From Craterostigma plantagineum (lineage: Eukaryota; Streptophyta; Magnoliopsida; Lamiales; Linderniaceae), in the NCBI GenBank assembly GCA_027422505.1, contig JAPQWV010000674.1:124001-188000 (forward strand): a stretch of 64,000 bases of DNA, read 5' to 3'. The stretch's first letter is position 1; each line of letters starts with the position of its first letter. This document shows, in pieces, positions 9,005 through 20,061 of the stretch. Under the pieces are notes generated by a model, which worked only from the letters and a program-made list of their open reading frames with translations, made no database searches and was not told the origin of the DNA. The position numbers were made by a program, and so were the translations under genes.

Positions 9005-9915
9005 ATGGTTCGCGAATGATACTTATAATTTTCTAAGGTTTGCGACTTAGCACATGATGGCTTAATTCTCTAAGTACATTTCGCGAATTGTGTGGGTTCG
9101 CAAAGTTCCCCAACCCGCAAAATTGCCGGGTTCGCAGAACACTCAGCCCCCTCTCTCAATTCGCGAAATAGGGTTTGCATGGGTTCGCAAACCTCATTTG
9201 GCCCGCGAAGCTTTCGGTTCGCAAAGTGTCGAACACTTGAATTCGCCGACTTAGTATTGATTCGCAAAATGTAACATATGCATTAGGGTTCGCAAGCCTC
9301 CCTAGTTCGCCAATTTTGCTCGGTTCGCGAAGTTGGAGTTCGCAACTCGCAGAGTTTGCAATTCTAGCTCGATTCGCAAAGTGTGTTTTGCGGCTCGTTT
9401 GCTTCGCGGCATCGTGGATTCGCCAATCTAAGCTCGCCATCTAAGCTTCTAATGATTTGCGAATTGCATCTAAGGAGTTCGCAAAATTCCGATGAGTTTG
9501 CAAAGCTTGGTCACGTGTCTCGGGTTCGCCAATAATGCATAGTTCGCGAAATGTTATTGCATGGGATTCAGAAATCTCTGAGCCTGCAAAACTCCCATTC
9601 GTCATCTTCAATTTGCGAACTACCACTTTGTAGAGCTAAGGTTCGTGATGTGTGGACCCGCAAAAAGCATGGATTCACCAGACTCTAACTTCGCGGCTTG
9701 TATGCGTTCGCAGAACACAACCCGCAAACCTTCAATTCGCCAAGCTTCAATAGGTTCGCCAAATGGATTCGCAAAACCCCGGACTCGCGAAATAGGGTTC
9801 GCGGCTTCATGGACCCGCGAAGCTTTGTTGAGTTCGCAAATCTCTTTCCTTAATTCGCGAAGTATGTTTTTGCGGCTCCTTCACTTTGCATAAACATCTC
9901 CCAATTCGCAGAACT
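9005..9915. repeat. array of TTCGCAAA/TTCGCGAA words within the solo LTR
   Basis: TTCGCAAA, TTCGCGAA, TTCGCCAA and near variants recur about every 20-25 bases for ~0.9 kb with unrelated sequence between. The related LTR carries the reverse-complement array at about 26400-27130. Open frames crossing this region are side effects of the repeated words and are not called as genes. Confidence 0.8.
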
Positions 9916-10713
9916 CAATGGTTACGGATCAAAAAGCTATTTTTCCTCAAGAACAAGTTGAAGGCCGTTCGAATTCCTAAAACCCTAAATTTCAAGCGTA
10001 GCTAAAAAGGCCAACTTAACTTATTTTTCGTGCGCCAATATCCCCTAAAACACGTTATCATGGGATTAAAATTACCAAATCAAGGTTAGAACACACCTCA
10101 GGGAGTTCAATTCACTCAAGCCCTAGAAATTGAGTATCTTCGTTTCTAAAATTCTTAAAATGCCTTACTTATTTAGATAGGGAGGTAAGACCATGGTAGA
10201 GATTCGTACCTAGTCCAAGCCCTCGTGATTTTCCGCTTATCTTCTGCACCTTGGTTGCTCAAACCTTCGCGAGTTCTTATGCCAATGGAGTTCGTGGACT
10301 TCAAGTGATTTTTAGGTGGGGTTTAAGGGGTACAATCTCAAGTAACGAAAATATCCCCTATTTCAAGAATTATTGTCTCTAAAAGCCTCATCTATGCTTA
10401 TTGGGCCTAATACTTAATTCTAGCCCACTAAGGATTGTGGCCTCATTGTAGTTCAATTTTTTTCCAATATTATTTACCTCCATCTATATCTTTTCTCTTC
10501 ATTTTTTTGAAAATTCCTAAGTGAGTTAAATATCACAAGGTACTTTGTTTATGCACAAAATTCATAGAATTCGCATAACCATATAATTCTTCCGCTCGAA
10601 ATTTTACCTAAGTCACACAGGCACGAAATTAGCACACGGAATACACCTAATTGCATTAAACATTTACGCAAATTTATTGGCCCGATAAGCTTACGTGGAC
10701 CCCGGGTGCTACA

Positions 10714-10718
10714 GACAA
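10714..10718. repeat. target-site duplication GACAA (right)
   Basis: It matches 6562-6566 and rejoins the gag reading of element A (...ACAACACCATTGCTTTAGTCTC). Confidence 0.93.
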
Positions 10719-13080
10719 CACCATTGCTTTAGTCTCAGAGAAGTATGGAACAAAGCCTTGCAAAGAGAAGATCGTTAGGCCTCCCTCCTCATCTGAGTCA
10801 AAAGAAGATTCAGAATCAGACGTCGAGCCAAGCATGAAGGCACTGGGGAAGCAGTTAGATTCAATCGGAAAAATGATGAGCAAGAAATACTTCAAGAAGA
10901 AGTCCTCATCCTCGGCCAACAAACTTCGGACTTCAAGCTCTAAGAACAAGGAACATGCGCCAGAGAGCTCCAAAGTCAAGAACACTAAAGAGCCCAACAA
11001 GTGCTTCAACTGTGGCAAGCCTGGTCATTTTGCCACAGAATGCACTCTTCCCAAGAAGAGAGATGCTAATTACTACTTCAAGAAGCTTCAACTCACGAAG
11101 CAGCGGAAGCAGGAGTAGCCCTCATGGCAGAGCAGGATCACTGGCTCGAAGACACGTCTAGTTCTGGAGACGAGGATCTTGCCCTCATGGCACGCCTTGA
11201 CAACGACAGTGACGCTGAAACATCCAACCAGAAGGACGAAGATGACGCATCTACCTCATCACAAGAGGTAGACTCTTCTTCCACATTATTGACCATGTCA
11301 GAATCATATCAAAAACAATATGCTAACATGAAACGTGAGCAGAAAAGTATTAAGGAAGTAGAGGATAAACTTTCTAGGTCTCAGGAGAAGATAAATAGTC
11401 TCGAAGCAGAACTCAGAAGCTCTAGTGCTAAAATAGAATAACTTACTAAGAGCCTACATTCTAGAGAGACTAGTCAACCTCAAATAGGACAGCATAGCGA
11501 AAAGATTAAGGAATTAGAAGATAGGCTAGCAAATAACTATAATTGCTTGGTTAGGAATCTCAATGAGCAGGCCACCCTAAATTGTAGGATAACCGAAGCT
11601 ACCACTAAGATCACTAACTTAGAAGCTCAATTAGAAATATCTAATACGAAGGTTAGTGTGCTTAGTAAAGAACTCGATGCCTGTCAAGCCGCTAAACTGA
11701 CGATAAAATAATTATGCTCTCCTAGGTGAGGAACGTAAGAAGTTATATGCGAAAATTAAGAAATTAGATGATATTCTTACGCGTAGGGGACATTCTGAAC
11801 AGGTGATATTTCTAAACCAGCCCAAGGATATAGAATTTTATAATCCAATAGATAGCATTGGTTTCACTAACCCACGTGTTCTACGGAAGAAAGAAATATA
11901 TGATATTAAAAACATGGGTTTAGGAGTAACCTCTCTTTGAAATGTTACTGAAGCGACAAAAAAATACTATAGATTCATCAAAGATAAGAGCCTCACATGG
12001 GCCTGAAACCCCCTTTGACTACATAGAACTAAATGAAAGAGACAGAAATATGAAACCATCTTTAACATCTGCCTGTGATTTAGTTCAACCTCCTGAATCT
12101 CAAACACACTACGAGGAAGCCAAAGACATTCATTATAAAAATTCTCTCTATAAACCTCCTATAATAAAACAGATAGAGGAACCTCAAGCTAAATTAGATA
12201 AAGAAAGAGAGAATTTCGAAGCTAAAAAGAAAAAGTTCTTAGAAGTGATGAAAAATCTCAAAGCTTCCGCATCCTGCCAAACTACCTCTCACGCTACTAT
12301 GAAAAGCGTGAAAATCGAAAAATCACCTTCGAAAGATCAAAAGTGCATTGATAATTCTGTTAAAAGTGCTAAGGCTAAATCTTTTTTACCTACGTCTACA
12401 GGGAGCTTAGGGCAAGCACTAGAACAGAAGGCGAGAGAGTCTAGTATTAAGAAGGAGCTAGTATATTTGAGTATGTCCAAGAATGTTGCTCCTTCTGTAC
12501 AAATAAATGACACTCGTAGAAATAAAATAGTCATTTCTTTGCTTCGAATAATTGCTTCTACATGTACTATACATCCTACCATTTTTAGAAGCACTAATTT
12601 CGAAATTGGCTCTACATCTAAAGCTAAAATTAGTTATTCTGAAACAAATGCCACTAGGAGACCCGTAGGAAACAAGATCCAGCCATAACGAAAGCTTATG
12701 GCGCTGTACATGCTTGTACTCACCTTAGGAGATTATCAAAAGAAAAGATCCCGTAGAGATTGAGTCCCCAAGCACCTCAGGAGATTATAAAAAGAATAGA
12801 TCTTTTCCTCGATCAAGCCTACCAAAGCATTTGTACGTGCTGAAATTAACTTTCCTTGCAAGGTTCAACCCAAATGGGTTCCTAAATCTCCGCCTAGGAC
12901 GACAAAAGCCGAAAAAGTAAAGTCACCTAAAGAGGCTACACCCAAACCCACTTCTCCGAAAGTGACATGGGTTATTAAAACTCCCTCAAGTAATAATTTA
13001 GGGACCATATCTGAACCTAAATCTATATCTGCTAATCTGAGAGGACCCTTGTTTAAGTGGGACGTAAAGCTCCCTAACTT
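10719..13080 (+). pseudogene. gag of element A: nucleocapsid and coiled-coil region
   Basis: Gag resumes after the solo LTR. A basic GKMMSKKYFKKK segment is followed by the CCHC knuckle C-x2-C-x4-H-x4-C at 11002-11043, then the LALMARLDN motif. A long heptad-rich coiled coil follows (11290-11780) and then a basic, Ser/Lys-rich C-terminus. Frameshift near 11110, stops at 11439-11441 and 11708-11710, and further breaks divide it into frames at 10834-11118, 11124-11441, 11942-12688 and 12962 onward. The encoded particle protein would bind RNA through the knuckle. Its close relative in B keeps a 466-codon frame across the same part. Confidence 0.85.
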
Positions 13081-13352
13081 ATTTTTGCAGATCCATCATG
13101 TGTGGTACCTCGACTCTGGCTGCTCCACACACATGACTGGAAATTAAGAGCTGCTGAGCAACTACAAAGACCGACCAAACGGCAAAGTCAGATTCGGAAA
13201 CAATAACTCAGCTCCCATACATGGATGTGGAGTATTATTTTGGAAAATCTGACGATAAAAGATGTCTCTTATGTCGAAGGCCTCCGCCATAACTTGTTCA
13301 GCATAGGCCAGTTCTATGATAAAGGATTTCAAGTGGTCTTTAACGCTGACCG
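13081..13352 (+). pseudogene. protease of element A
   Basis: The aspartic protease active site WYLDSGCSTHMTG is intact, with DSG at 13112-13120. A stop follows at 13145-13147 (AAT TAA where relatives read Lys-Gln). The domain continues in broken form to FNADRC near 13352, where sequence jumps directly into the integrase-RT linker. In this copy the preceding stretch happens to be in frame with the protease, unlike B, D and E. Confidence 0.8.
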
Positions 13353-13661
13353 GTGTTAGAAGACTTGGATTCCCTCTTTGAGCCTCTACATCCGGCAGTC
13401 ACCGTCAATCATACCCCCAACGAGGCCGATGTACCAAGTTCTTCAACAGTCCCTACCTCACCCGATTCAGATTTCCCACAGAACAATGAAGAACCTGCCG
13501 TGGGTGTTGAGGAAGAATCGTCAGAATGGCTCCCTCCCAGTGCAGATTTGGAACTTCCTCACAAAAATGAACAATCGGAGTTCATTGGAAATCTAGACCC
13601 ACAAATGGCTGAGGCATCATCTTCAGCTTTGCCACATGAGCGCAAGTGGACTAGAGCTTAG
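13353..13661 (+). pseudogene. integrase-RT linker joined to protease (integrase core deleted)
   Basis: It reads LEDLDSLFEPL and then an acidic Pro/Ser/Glu-rich stretch matching 58740-59030 of element D, which lies after integrase there. The HHCC zinc domain and the DDE core that should precede it are gone, a loss of over 1 kb. The linker ends with [10 protein letters not shown], the usual lead-in to reverse transcriptase. Confidence 0.8.
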
Positions 13662-14460
13662 CCGATTGATCAAATAATTGGCGATCCTTCGAGCGGAGTA
13701 AGGACACAACATCAACACAGTCTTTTCAGCTGCTTCTTAAGCCAAAACGAGCCTACTAAGGTAGCAGACGCACTACAAGACCCGGATTGGATTATTGCAA
13801 TGCAAAAGGAAATCAATCAATTCGAACGTCTTCAAGTGTGGCAATTAGTACCCCGCCCGCATGGGAAGACTATCATCGGAACAAAATGGGTATTTTAAGA
13901 ACAAAAATAATGAAGATGGCGAAGTGGTGAGGAACAAGGCACGATTAGTTGCAAAGGGATACAACCAACAGGAAATTGACTACGACGAAACGTATGCTCA
14001 TGTTGCCCGAATTGAAGCCATTCGTCTCTTATTGGCTTACGCGGCTCATAAAGCCTTCAAGGTCTATCAAATGGACGTTAAAATCGCCTTTCTCAACGGC
14101 GTACTTAAAGAAGAAGTCTATGTCGGTCAGCGAGACGGCTTCGTTGATCAAGAACATCCGGATCACGTCTATCGATTGGATAAAGCTCTCTACGGACTAA
14201 AACAAGCCCCACGTGCATGGTATGATGTCTTGAGTGACTTCCTCGTAATGTCTGGATTTATTCGAAGAACAATCGATACGACCCTCTTCATCAAATGGCA
14301 AGACAAGGATCTGATGGTCGTTCAAGTTTACATCGACGACATCATTTTCGGTTCAACAAATCAACGGCTTTGCAAGAAGTTTGGAGATCTCATGAAGAGT
14401 ACATTCGAAATGAGCCACATGGGAGAGATGCAATTCTTACTAGGACTTCAAGTCAGGTAG
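13662..14460 (+). pseudogene. reverse transcriptase of element A
   Basis: This is the copia RT (RVT_2). It shows WVF near 13893 with a frameshift just after, [11 protein letters not shown], the QMDVK..FLNG block with its catalytic Asp, [15 protein letters not shown], and the active-site motif YIDD at 14329-14340. Most copia copies, including B and D here, have YVDD. The frame from 13861 ends at TAG (14458-14460), where relatives have an AAG lysine codon. It is the longest intact RT stretch in the window (about 200 codons). Confidence 0.9.
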
Positions 14461-15272
14461 CTCGATGATGGGATATTTATCAGTCAAACAAAATACATTA
14501 AGGACATCCTGAAAAGGTTCCATCAAGATCAGAGCAAGCCTCTCAACACTCTCATGTCAACAAGTTGCAAGTTGGATGCCGATCCCACAGGAAAATCGGT
14601 CGACATCACACTCCATCGCAGCATAATTGGATCTCTTCTCTATCTCACTTCTAGTCGGTTGGATGTCATGTTTCCCGCTTGTCTTTGTGCCTGCTTCCAA
14701 GCCGATCCCAAAGAATCCCACATCCTTGCGGTGAAGCGTATTCTTCGCTATCTTAAGGGCACAACTACCTTAGGACTATGGTATCCTAAAGGTACGAACT
14801 TCAAACTTATCGGCTATACTGACGCTGATTATGCAAGTTGCCGAATGGACAGGAAAAGCACCACCGGTGCGCTCAATTTCTAGGCGAAAAGCTAGTCTGC
14901 TGGTCATCCAAAAAGCAAAATTGCGTCTCAACTTCGACGGCTGAAGCTGAATACATCGCAGCCGCCAGCTGTTGCTCCCAGAAGCTATGGATGCGGACTC
15001 AGCTTCGCGATTATGGGTACAATTTAATTAATATACCCATATATAGTGATAACCAAAGTGCCATCGCGATTACGTGCAATCACGTTCACCATTCACGCGC
15101 GAAACACATAGACATTATATATCACTTTATCAAACATCACGTAGAAAAAGACACTATTGGCATGTACTTTGTGAACACGGAATATCAACTAGCCGGCATT
15201 TTCACCAAGGCATTGGACGAAAAAGGATTCCAATTCCTTGTCGGAAAATTAGGCATGTTGAATCTTCCGTGA
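14461..15272 (+). pseudogene. RT connection and RNase H of element A
   Basis: After the stop the same frame continues with the RT thumb/connection (SQTKYIKDIL, GSLLYLTSSR). RNase H follows: YTDADYASC with catalytic Asp, STAEAEYIAAASC with catalytic Glu, and SDNQSAIAI with catalytic Asp, ending KLGMLNLP before TGA at 15270-15272. One base lost near 14875 shifts the frame. This copy shows the family's normal pol C-terminus, which B and D have overrun by frameshift. Confidence 0.9.
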
Positions 15273-15370
15273 TATGTGCATTACCTGAGTTTCTGTGCTA
15301 TCACATGCTCTATTCTATGTGTTTTCCGTGCTCATTTGCCTTATCTTGTGTGGTAATAAAATAACTAAAC

Positions 15371-15402
<32 letters not shown>

Positions 15403-15643
15403 CCTATAATATAGGGGAATGAAGAAATCTTTAGAATGCTCGATCTACGTCACAATTAGATTTCCCTAGCATGCGACAGATTACTTGCTTAATTTTGTCA
15501 GTCTAAGTCGCATTCTTGTATCTAAAGCTCATTTAGTTTGCTCCACTAGACACAAAGTCACTTTACATAAGTACCGGCTTGTTATTTTTCCTTTCTAGTG
15601 ATTTATTCTTGAGTGAGTCACACATCAATTGCTTGTCTTAACT
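15273..15643 (+). other. start of 3' spacer of element A
   Basis: The sequence matches the spacers after pol in B (23000 on), D (60640 on) and, more distantly, H (44940 on). An AT microsatellite lies at about 15371-15396. The match ends exactly where the LTR of B begins (ACT|TGTAGAA). No purine tract precedes that LTR. Confidence 0.75.
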
Positions 15644-15995
15644 TGTAGAATATCATTTGTAATTGTGCTTGATTTCATTAGTTGTCATTGTAATTAGGGG
15701 CTTTATTTGTATTAGTCTTTAGATTAAGGATTAGCTTGATATTTATACCAAGCTTGTATGGTATAAATACTTGTAAATGAATTGAGCTGAATAGAGAAAG
15801 TTTAGAGAATTGATCCGAAGGGCTTGCAATTCGATTTCTAGAGAGAGAAACAACAGTAACTTTCTCACTCTAATTGAATTCTCTCTCGTGTTCTTAACTT
15901 GAGTTTTTCGATCGAATTCAATTGGTTATCTAAACGATCGAATTACTATGGATTCAAGCCTAGGATCGTAGAGTTGTTAATCTGAGGACCTAACA
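15644..15995 (+). repeat. 5' LTR of element B
   Basis: It runs TGTAGAATATC to GGACCTAACA and shares its outline with the LTR of A, though clearly diverged. TATA is within an inverted repeat at 15740-15769. A TCTAGAGAGAGAAA purine stretch near 15836 is conserved in all family LTRs. Confidence 0.93.
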
Positions 15996-15997
15996 AT

Positions 15998-16009
15998 TGG
16001 TATCAGAGC
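15998..16009 (+). promoter_or_regulatory. primer-binding site of element B
   Basis: TGGTATCAGAGC is the canonical plant copia site complementary to initiator tRNA-Met, two bases after the LTR. Confidence 0.95.
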
Positions 16010-16976
16010 AGATTCGTTCTGTTTTGAATCGTAAATTGTTTGAATTGGATCGAAATTTTATTTCGAACACTGTTCCATCGAAGAACATATTTGGCGCGAA
16101 ATGTTTTTCGATCCAATAGCTTAATTCTGTGCTTAATTGACTTGAATTTGATGTTTCAGTGCTAGATTAAGTGATAAATGATCATTGCGACTAGATCAGT
16201 AGCAGTTTGAACTTCGAATTTTGATTAATTTGATTCTGAAATTTTACTGTTGACGAAGAACATGAAGAACACGTTCTGATTTTGATCAAATTCGATATAT
16301 TTTGCTTCATAACGTGTTTAATTGCTTGTTTATGCGTGATTAGTACTTTATTGCGAGCAATTACCTCAAACTTCACTATCTGATTATTTGTTTTTGCTCG
16401 AATCTGTGTTAATCATATTCTGTGAATTTTTCTTGATTGCTCAAATTTTTCTCGCTAAGTCAGCGCTAGAATCGTCATCAGCAGAAACAATTTTAGTTAG
16501 AAATATTTCTCGAGCATTATCCAGCGAAAAACTTTTTCGAGTGAGACCAATTTTGACCTTGCATGCGTAATAACTTCCACTCGAGAAACCTTTTCAGTCA
16601 AACCTTTTAATTGACTAGGCGAAAATCATTTATACGCGAGAAACTTTTCTAGTCAACGGATTTATTTTGACTTGTCGAGAAACTTACTAACGTACTGTTT
16701 CTTTACGATCGAAATAAATTCACCATTAGGAAACTTTTCTCGACTGAACAATTTTGGGCAATTTATTTCGCTCGTAAAATATTTCGCTGACAAAATTTCT
16801 CGCACGAGAACAGTAAATACATTCTATATCGACGAAATTAATTTCGATCATACTTTAAAGATTGAATCGAAAATAATTCTCGAACCAATCTTCGAATCAA
16901 ACGCTACTAACAAATTCTTCAACTCTCAAAACAATCAACGAAGATCGTTCAACAAATCGACTACTATAATACAAAC
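16010..16976 (+). other. untranslated leader of element B
   Basis: AT-rich, with many TCGAAAAA/TTTTTCGA/CTCGAGAAA words and no conserved protein. It resembles the leader of E (33960-34476 on the minus strand), sharing GTCAGCGCTAGAATCGTCAT, more than that of A or D. Confidence 0.7.
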
Positions 16977-19900
16977 ATGGATGCATACTCACTCGGAAAT
17001 GGCAACCGTCCGCCGATCTTGCAAAGAGGCGAATACACAGTGTGGAAAAGCCGTTGAATTTTATAGCTCTAAAGGATCAAGCCGAAAATCTACTGCAGTC
17101 CCTTGAAGAGGGACCGGCATAGTTCTGGGTTCATGTACCCGGGGACGAATCAGCTACTCCAGTAATTCCAGCTTCTAGGCGACTAAAGGAGCATAGAGAA
17201 TACTCTCTGGAGGAAAGAGCTCGAGCTAAGGCTGATCTAGTAGCCATGAATACCTTTATGCAGGGCATCCCCAACGATATATACAGACAAATAGACAGCC
17301 TTACATCGGCTAAAGGGATGTGGGATGAGCTGCATAGGATGATGCAAAGGACGGAAGTTGGCATAAAGGCCAAGAAGGCGAACATTCTCACTGCTTACGA
17401 CTCCTTGAAAGCAAAGCTGGAGGAGAGTCTATACGAAATCTACCAACGATACCCCACTCTTCTCAACGAGATGAGGAAGATAGAAATAACAAAGACAAAC
17501 ATGGAAACAAACATATGATTTCTATCTTCTCTGCCCATGGAATGGAAGAAAATATCCACACAAATACGACAAAATAAAGATCTAGAGGAGTTGGATGTCC
17601 ATGCCGTGTTCGATAATCTCGCTCAGCATGAGGATGATATCCGCGAGATTATCAAAGAGCAGAAAGGCAAACAAACCGATGACACGGTTGCCTTAGTCTC
17701 GGAGAAGAGGAGCACAAGATCAAGAAAGGAAAAGATCGTTAGGCCACCTTCATCATCAGAGTCAGAAGGAAATCGGACTCCGACATCGGCCGAACATGAA
17801 AGCCCTTGGAAAGCAGTTAGCTCTCATTGGACAAATGATGAGCAAGAAGTACTTCAAGAAGAAGTCTTCAACCTCAGCCAACAGACTTCGGACTACAAGC
17901 TCCAAAAACAAAGAACGTGCTCCAGAGAGTTCCGGGGTCAAGAATCCCAAAGAGACTAACAAATGCTTTACCTGTGGCAAAGCAAGTCACTTCGCCAGAG
18001 AGTGCACTCTCCCGAAGAAGAGAGATGCAAACTACTACTCCTGGAAGCTTCAATTGACAAAACAGAATGAAGCTGGAGTAGCTCTCATGGCCGAACAGGA
18101 CCAATGGCTCGAGGACACGTCGAGCTCCGAAGAAGAGAACTTAGCCCTCATGGCCCGTCTCGACAACGAATTGAACGCCGAAATATCCACTCATACGGAC
18201 GACAACAACGCATCCACGTCTTCAAATGAGGTAGTCACTCCTTCCACATTATTGACCATGTTAGAATCATATCAAACGCAATATGCTAACATGAAACGTG
18301 AGCAGAAAAGTATAAAGGAAGTAGAGAACAAACTTGAGAGAGCTCATGAGAAGATATATAGTCTCGAATCAGAACTTAGAAGCTCTAGTGCGAAAATAGA
18401 AGAACTTACTAAGAGTCTACATTCTAGAGAGACTAGTCAACCTCCTTTAGGACAGCATAGTGAAAAGATTAAAGAATTAGAAGATAGGCTAGCAAATAAC
18501 TACAATTGTTTGGTTAGGCATCTCAACGAGAAAGCTACCTTAAATTGTAGGATAACCGAAGCTACCTCTAAGATCACTGACTTAGAAGCTCAATTAGAAA
18601 CATCTAACGCTAAGGTTAGTGAGCTTAGTAAGGATCTAGACACCTGTCAAGCCGCAAAACTGACAGTAGAAAATAACTATGCTCTCCTAAGTGAGGAAGG
18701 CAGGAAGTTGTATGCAAAACTTAAAAAATTAGATGATCTTCATACGTGTAGGGGACACTCTGAACAGACGATATTCTTAAACAAGCCCAAGGATATAAAG
18801 TTTTATAATCCAATAGAAGGCATAGGTTACACTAACCCATGTATTTTACGGAAGAAAGAAATGCATGACATTAAAAACATGGGTTTAGCTGCAACCTCTC
18901 TTAGGAACATTACGGAATCGACGTATGAAAATACGTTTGATTCATCCATCAAACACGCCTCACGTGGGCCTGAGATCCCCTTTGACTACAATGAACTAAT
19001 TGAAAAGGACAAAAATAGGAAACCATCCTTAACACCTGTCAGTGATTTAGCTCAAGTCTTACCTCCTGACTCTAAAGAACACTACGAGGAAGTCAAAAAG
19101 GTTAATTATCAAAATTCTCTCTACAAACCCCCTATCATAAAACAGATAGAGGAGTCACAGGCGAAACTAGACAGAAAAAGAGAATTTCGAAGCTGAAAGA
19201 AAAATTCTTTAAAGAGATGGAAAATCTCAAGGCTTCCCTGTCCTCCCAAACTTCCTCACACGCTATCATAAAAAGCGTGAAAATAGAAAAATCGCCTTCA
19301 AAAGGTCGTAAGAGCATTAATAATTCTATTACAAGTGCTAAGACTAATTCTACTTCACCTACGTCCACAGGGAGCGTAGAGCCAGCACCGACTACGAAGG
19401 CGAGAGTGTCTAGTCCTAAAATAAAGAAGGAGCTAGTAGATTTAAATGCTTCTGAACATGTTATTCCTTCTGTCAAAATAAAAGACACTCGTAGTAATAA
19501 AAGAGCCATTTCTACGTTCAAAATGATTGCTTCTACGTGCTCACTTCAGTGCTCTCGAAATAGGCTCTACCTCGAAAATTACTGCTAATCATTCTGAAAC
19601 AAATGCCATAAGGCAGACTCCTAGGAAACAGGATCCAGCCATAAAGAAAGCTTATGGCGCCGTACATGACTGTACTCACCTAAGGTATCCCGTAGAAATT
19701 AAATCCCCCAAGCACCTTAGGAGACTATCACAAGAAAAGATCATTTCCTCAGTCAAACCTTCCAAGCCATTTGTACGAGCTGAAATTAACCTTCCCTGTA
19801 AGGTTCAACCCAAATGGGTTCCTAAATCTCCGCCTAGGACGGCAAAAGCCAAAAGGGACAAGTCTCCTATAGAGGCAAAACCCCAACCCACTTCTCCAAA

Positions 19901-20018
19901 CTTGCAATGGGTTATTAAGACTCTTCCAAAAATAGATTTAGGAGTCATATCTGAACCCAAAATTAAATCTGCTAATCCGAGAGAACCCATGCTTAAGTGG
20001 GTACCTAAAGCTCTCTAA
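16977..20018 (+). pseudogene. gag of element B
   Basis: It starts ATGGATGCATAC (MDAY..LGNGNRPPILQRGEY). The UBN2-like capsid domain spans about 16977-17620, the CCHC knuckle CFTCGKASHFAREC is at 17964-18005, and a long heptad coiled coil runs from about 18250 to 18760. A conserved FYNPIEGIGYTNP / KNMGL block follows, then a basic tail with KWVPKAL just before the stop TAA at 20016-20018. Lesions are a frameshift near 17054, TAG at 17120-17122, TGA at 17516-17518 and frameshifts near 17790, 19190 and 19555. The frame 17796-19196 (466 codons) is the longest in the window. A host myosin- or kinesin-like reading of the coiled coil is not supported. Confidence 0.88.
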
Positions 20019-20061
20019 ATTGTTTTTGCAGATCCATCATGTGTAATACCTCGACTCCGGT
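20012..20061 (+). promoter_or_regulatory. gag-pol boundary: stop, T-rich CAG, +1 frame
   Basis: Gag ends CTCTAA (stop 20016-20018). Then comes TTGTTTTTGCAG (AG at 20030-20031), which resembles a plant 3' splice site, and then the protease in the +1 frame. The same order holds in D, E and, in decayed form, H. In this copy and in D a TAA replaces the conserved Trp codon just before YLDSG (20044-20046). Confidence 0.6.

Larger units (their letters stand above)
6567..10713 (-). mobile_element. solo LTR, ~2.9 kb without its nested CACTA element; probably Ty3/gypsy
   Basis: The sequence runs TGTCAGGACC...GGGTGCTACA and is bounded by a perfect 5-bp duplication. Read on the minus strand it starts TGTAGCACCC, the style of plant gypsy (Tekay/Del-like) LTRs, and matches a plus-strand copy at 25664-28404. 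No gag or pol similarity occurs inside and no second LTR flanks it, so a solo LTR left by LTR-LTR recombination is the simplest reading. The gypsy assignment rests on terminal style only. Confidence 0.8.
3819..15643 (+). mobile_element. Ty1/copia element A (5' LTR to pol; 3' end lost)
   Basis: It begins with a 349-bp LTR and a primer-binding site, then leader, gag, protease, a deletion of integrase, reverse transcriptase and RNase H. It stops within the 3' spacer where the LTR of element B starts. Gag is interrupted by a solo LTR with a clean 5-bp duplication. The coding parts are in copia order and badly broken. Compared with B and D, A keeps better RT and RNase H sequence but has lost the integrase core. 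Confidence 0.9.

Noticed and set aside
9070..9893. Open frames on both strands in the TTCGCAAA array
   Set aside because: The repeated words create runs without stops. Translations are low-complexity and have no counterpart in the sister LTR at the aligned frame.
3819..15995. LTRs at 3819 and 15644 as the two ends of one element
   Set aside because: They differ far more than a pair should, the second is followed by a primer site and a full leader, and no purine tract precedes it. It is the 5' LTR of element B.
17796..19196. 466-codon coiled-coil frame as a possible host cytoskeletal gene
   Set aside because: It contains a CCHC knuckle and lies between a copia leader with capsid domain and a protease; the same protein recurs in A, D and E. 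It is gag.
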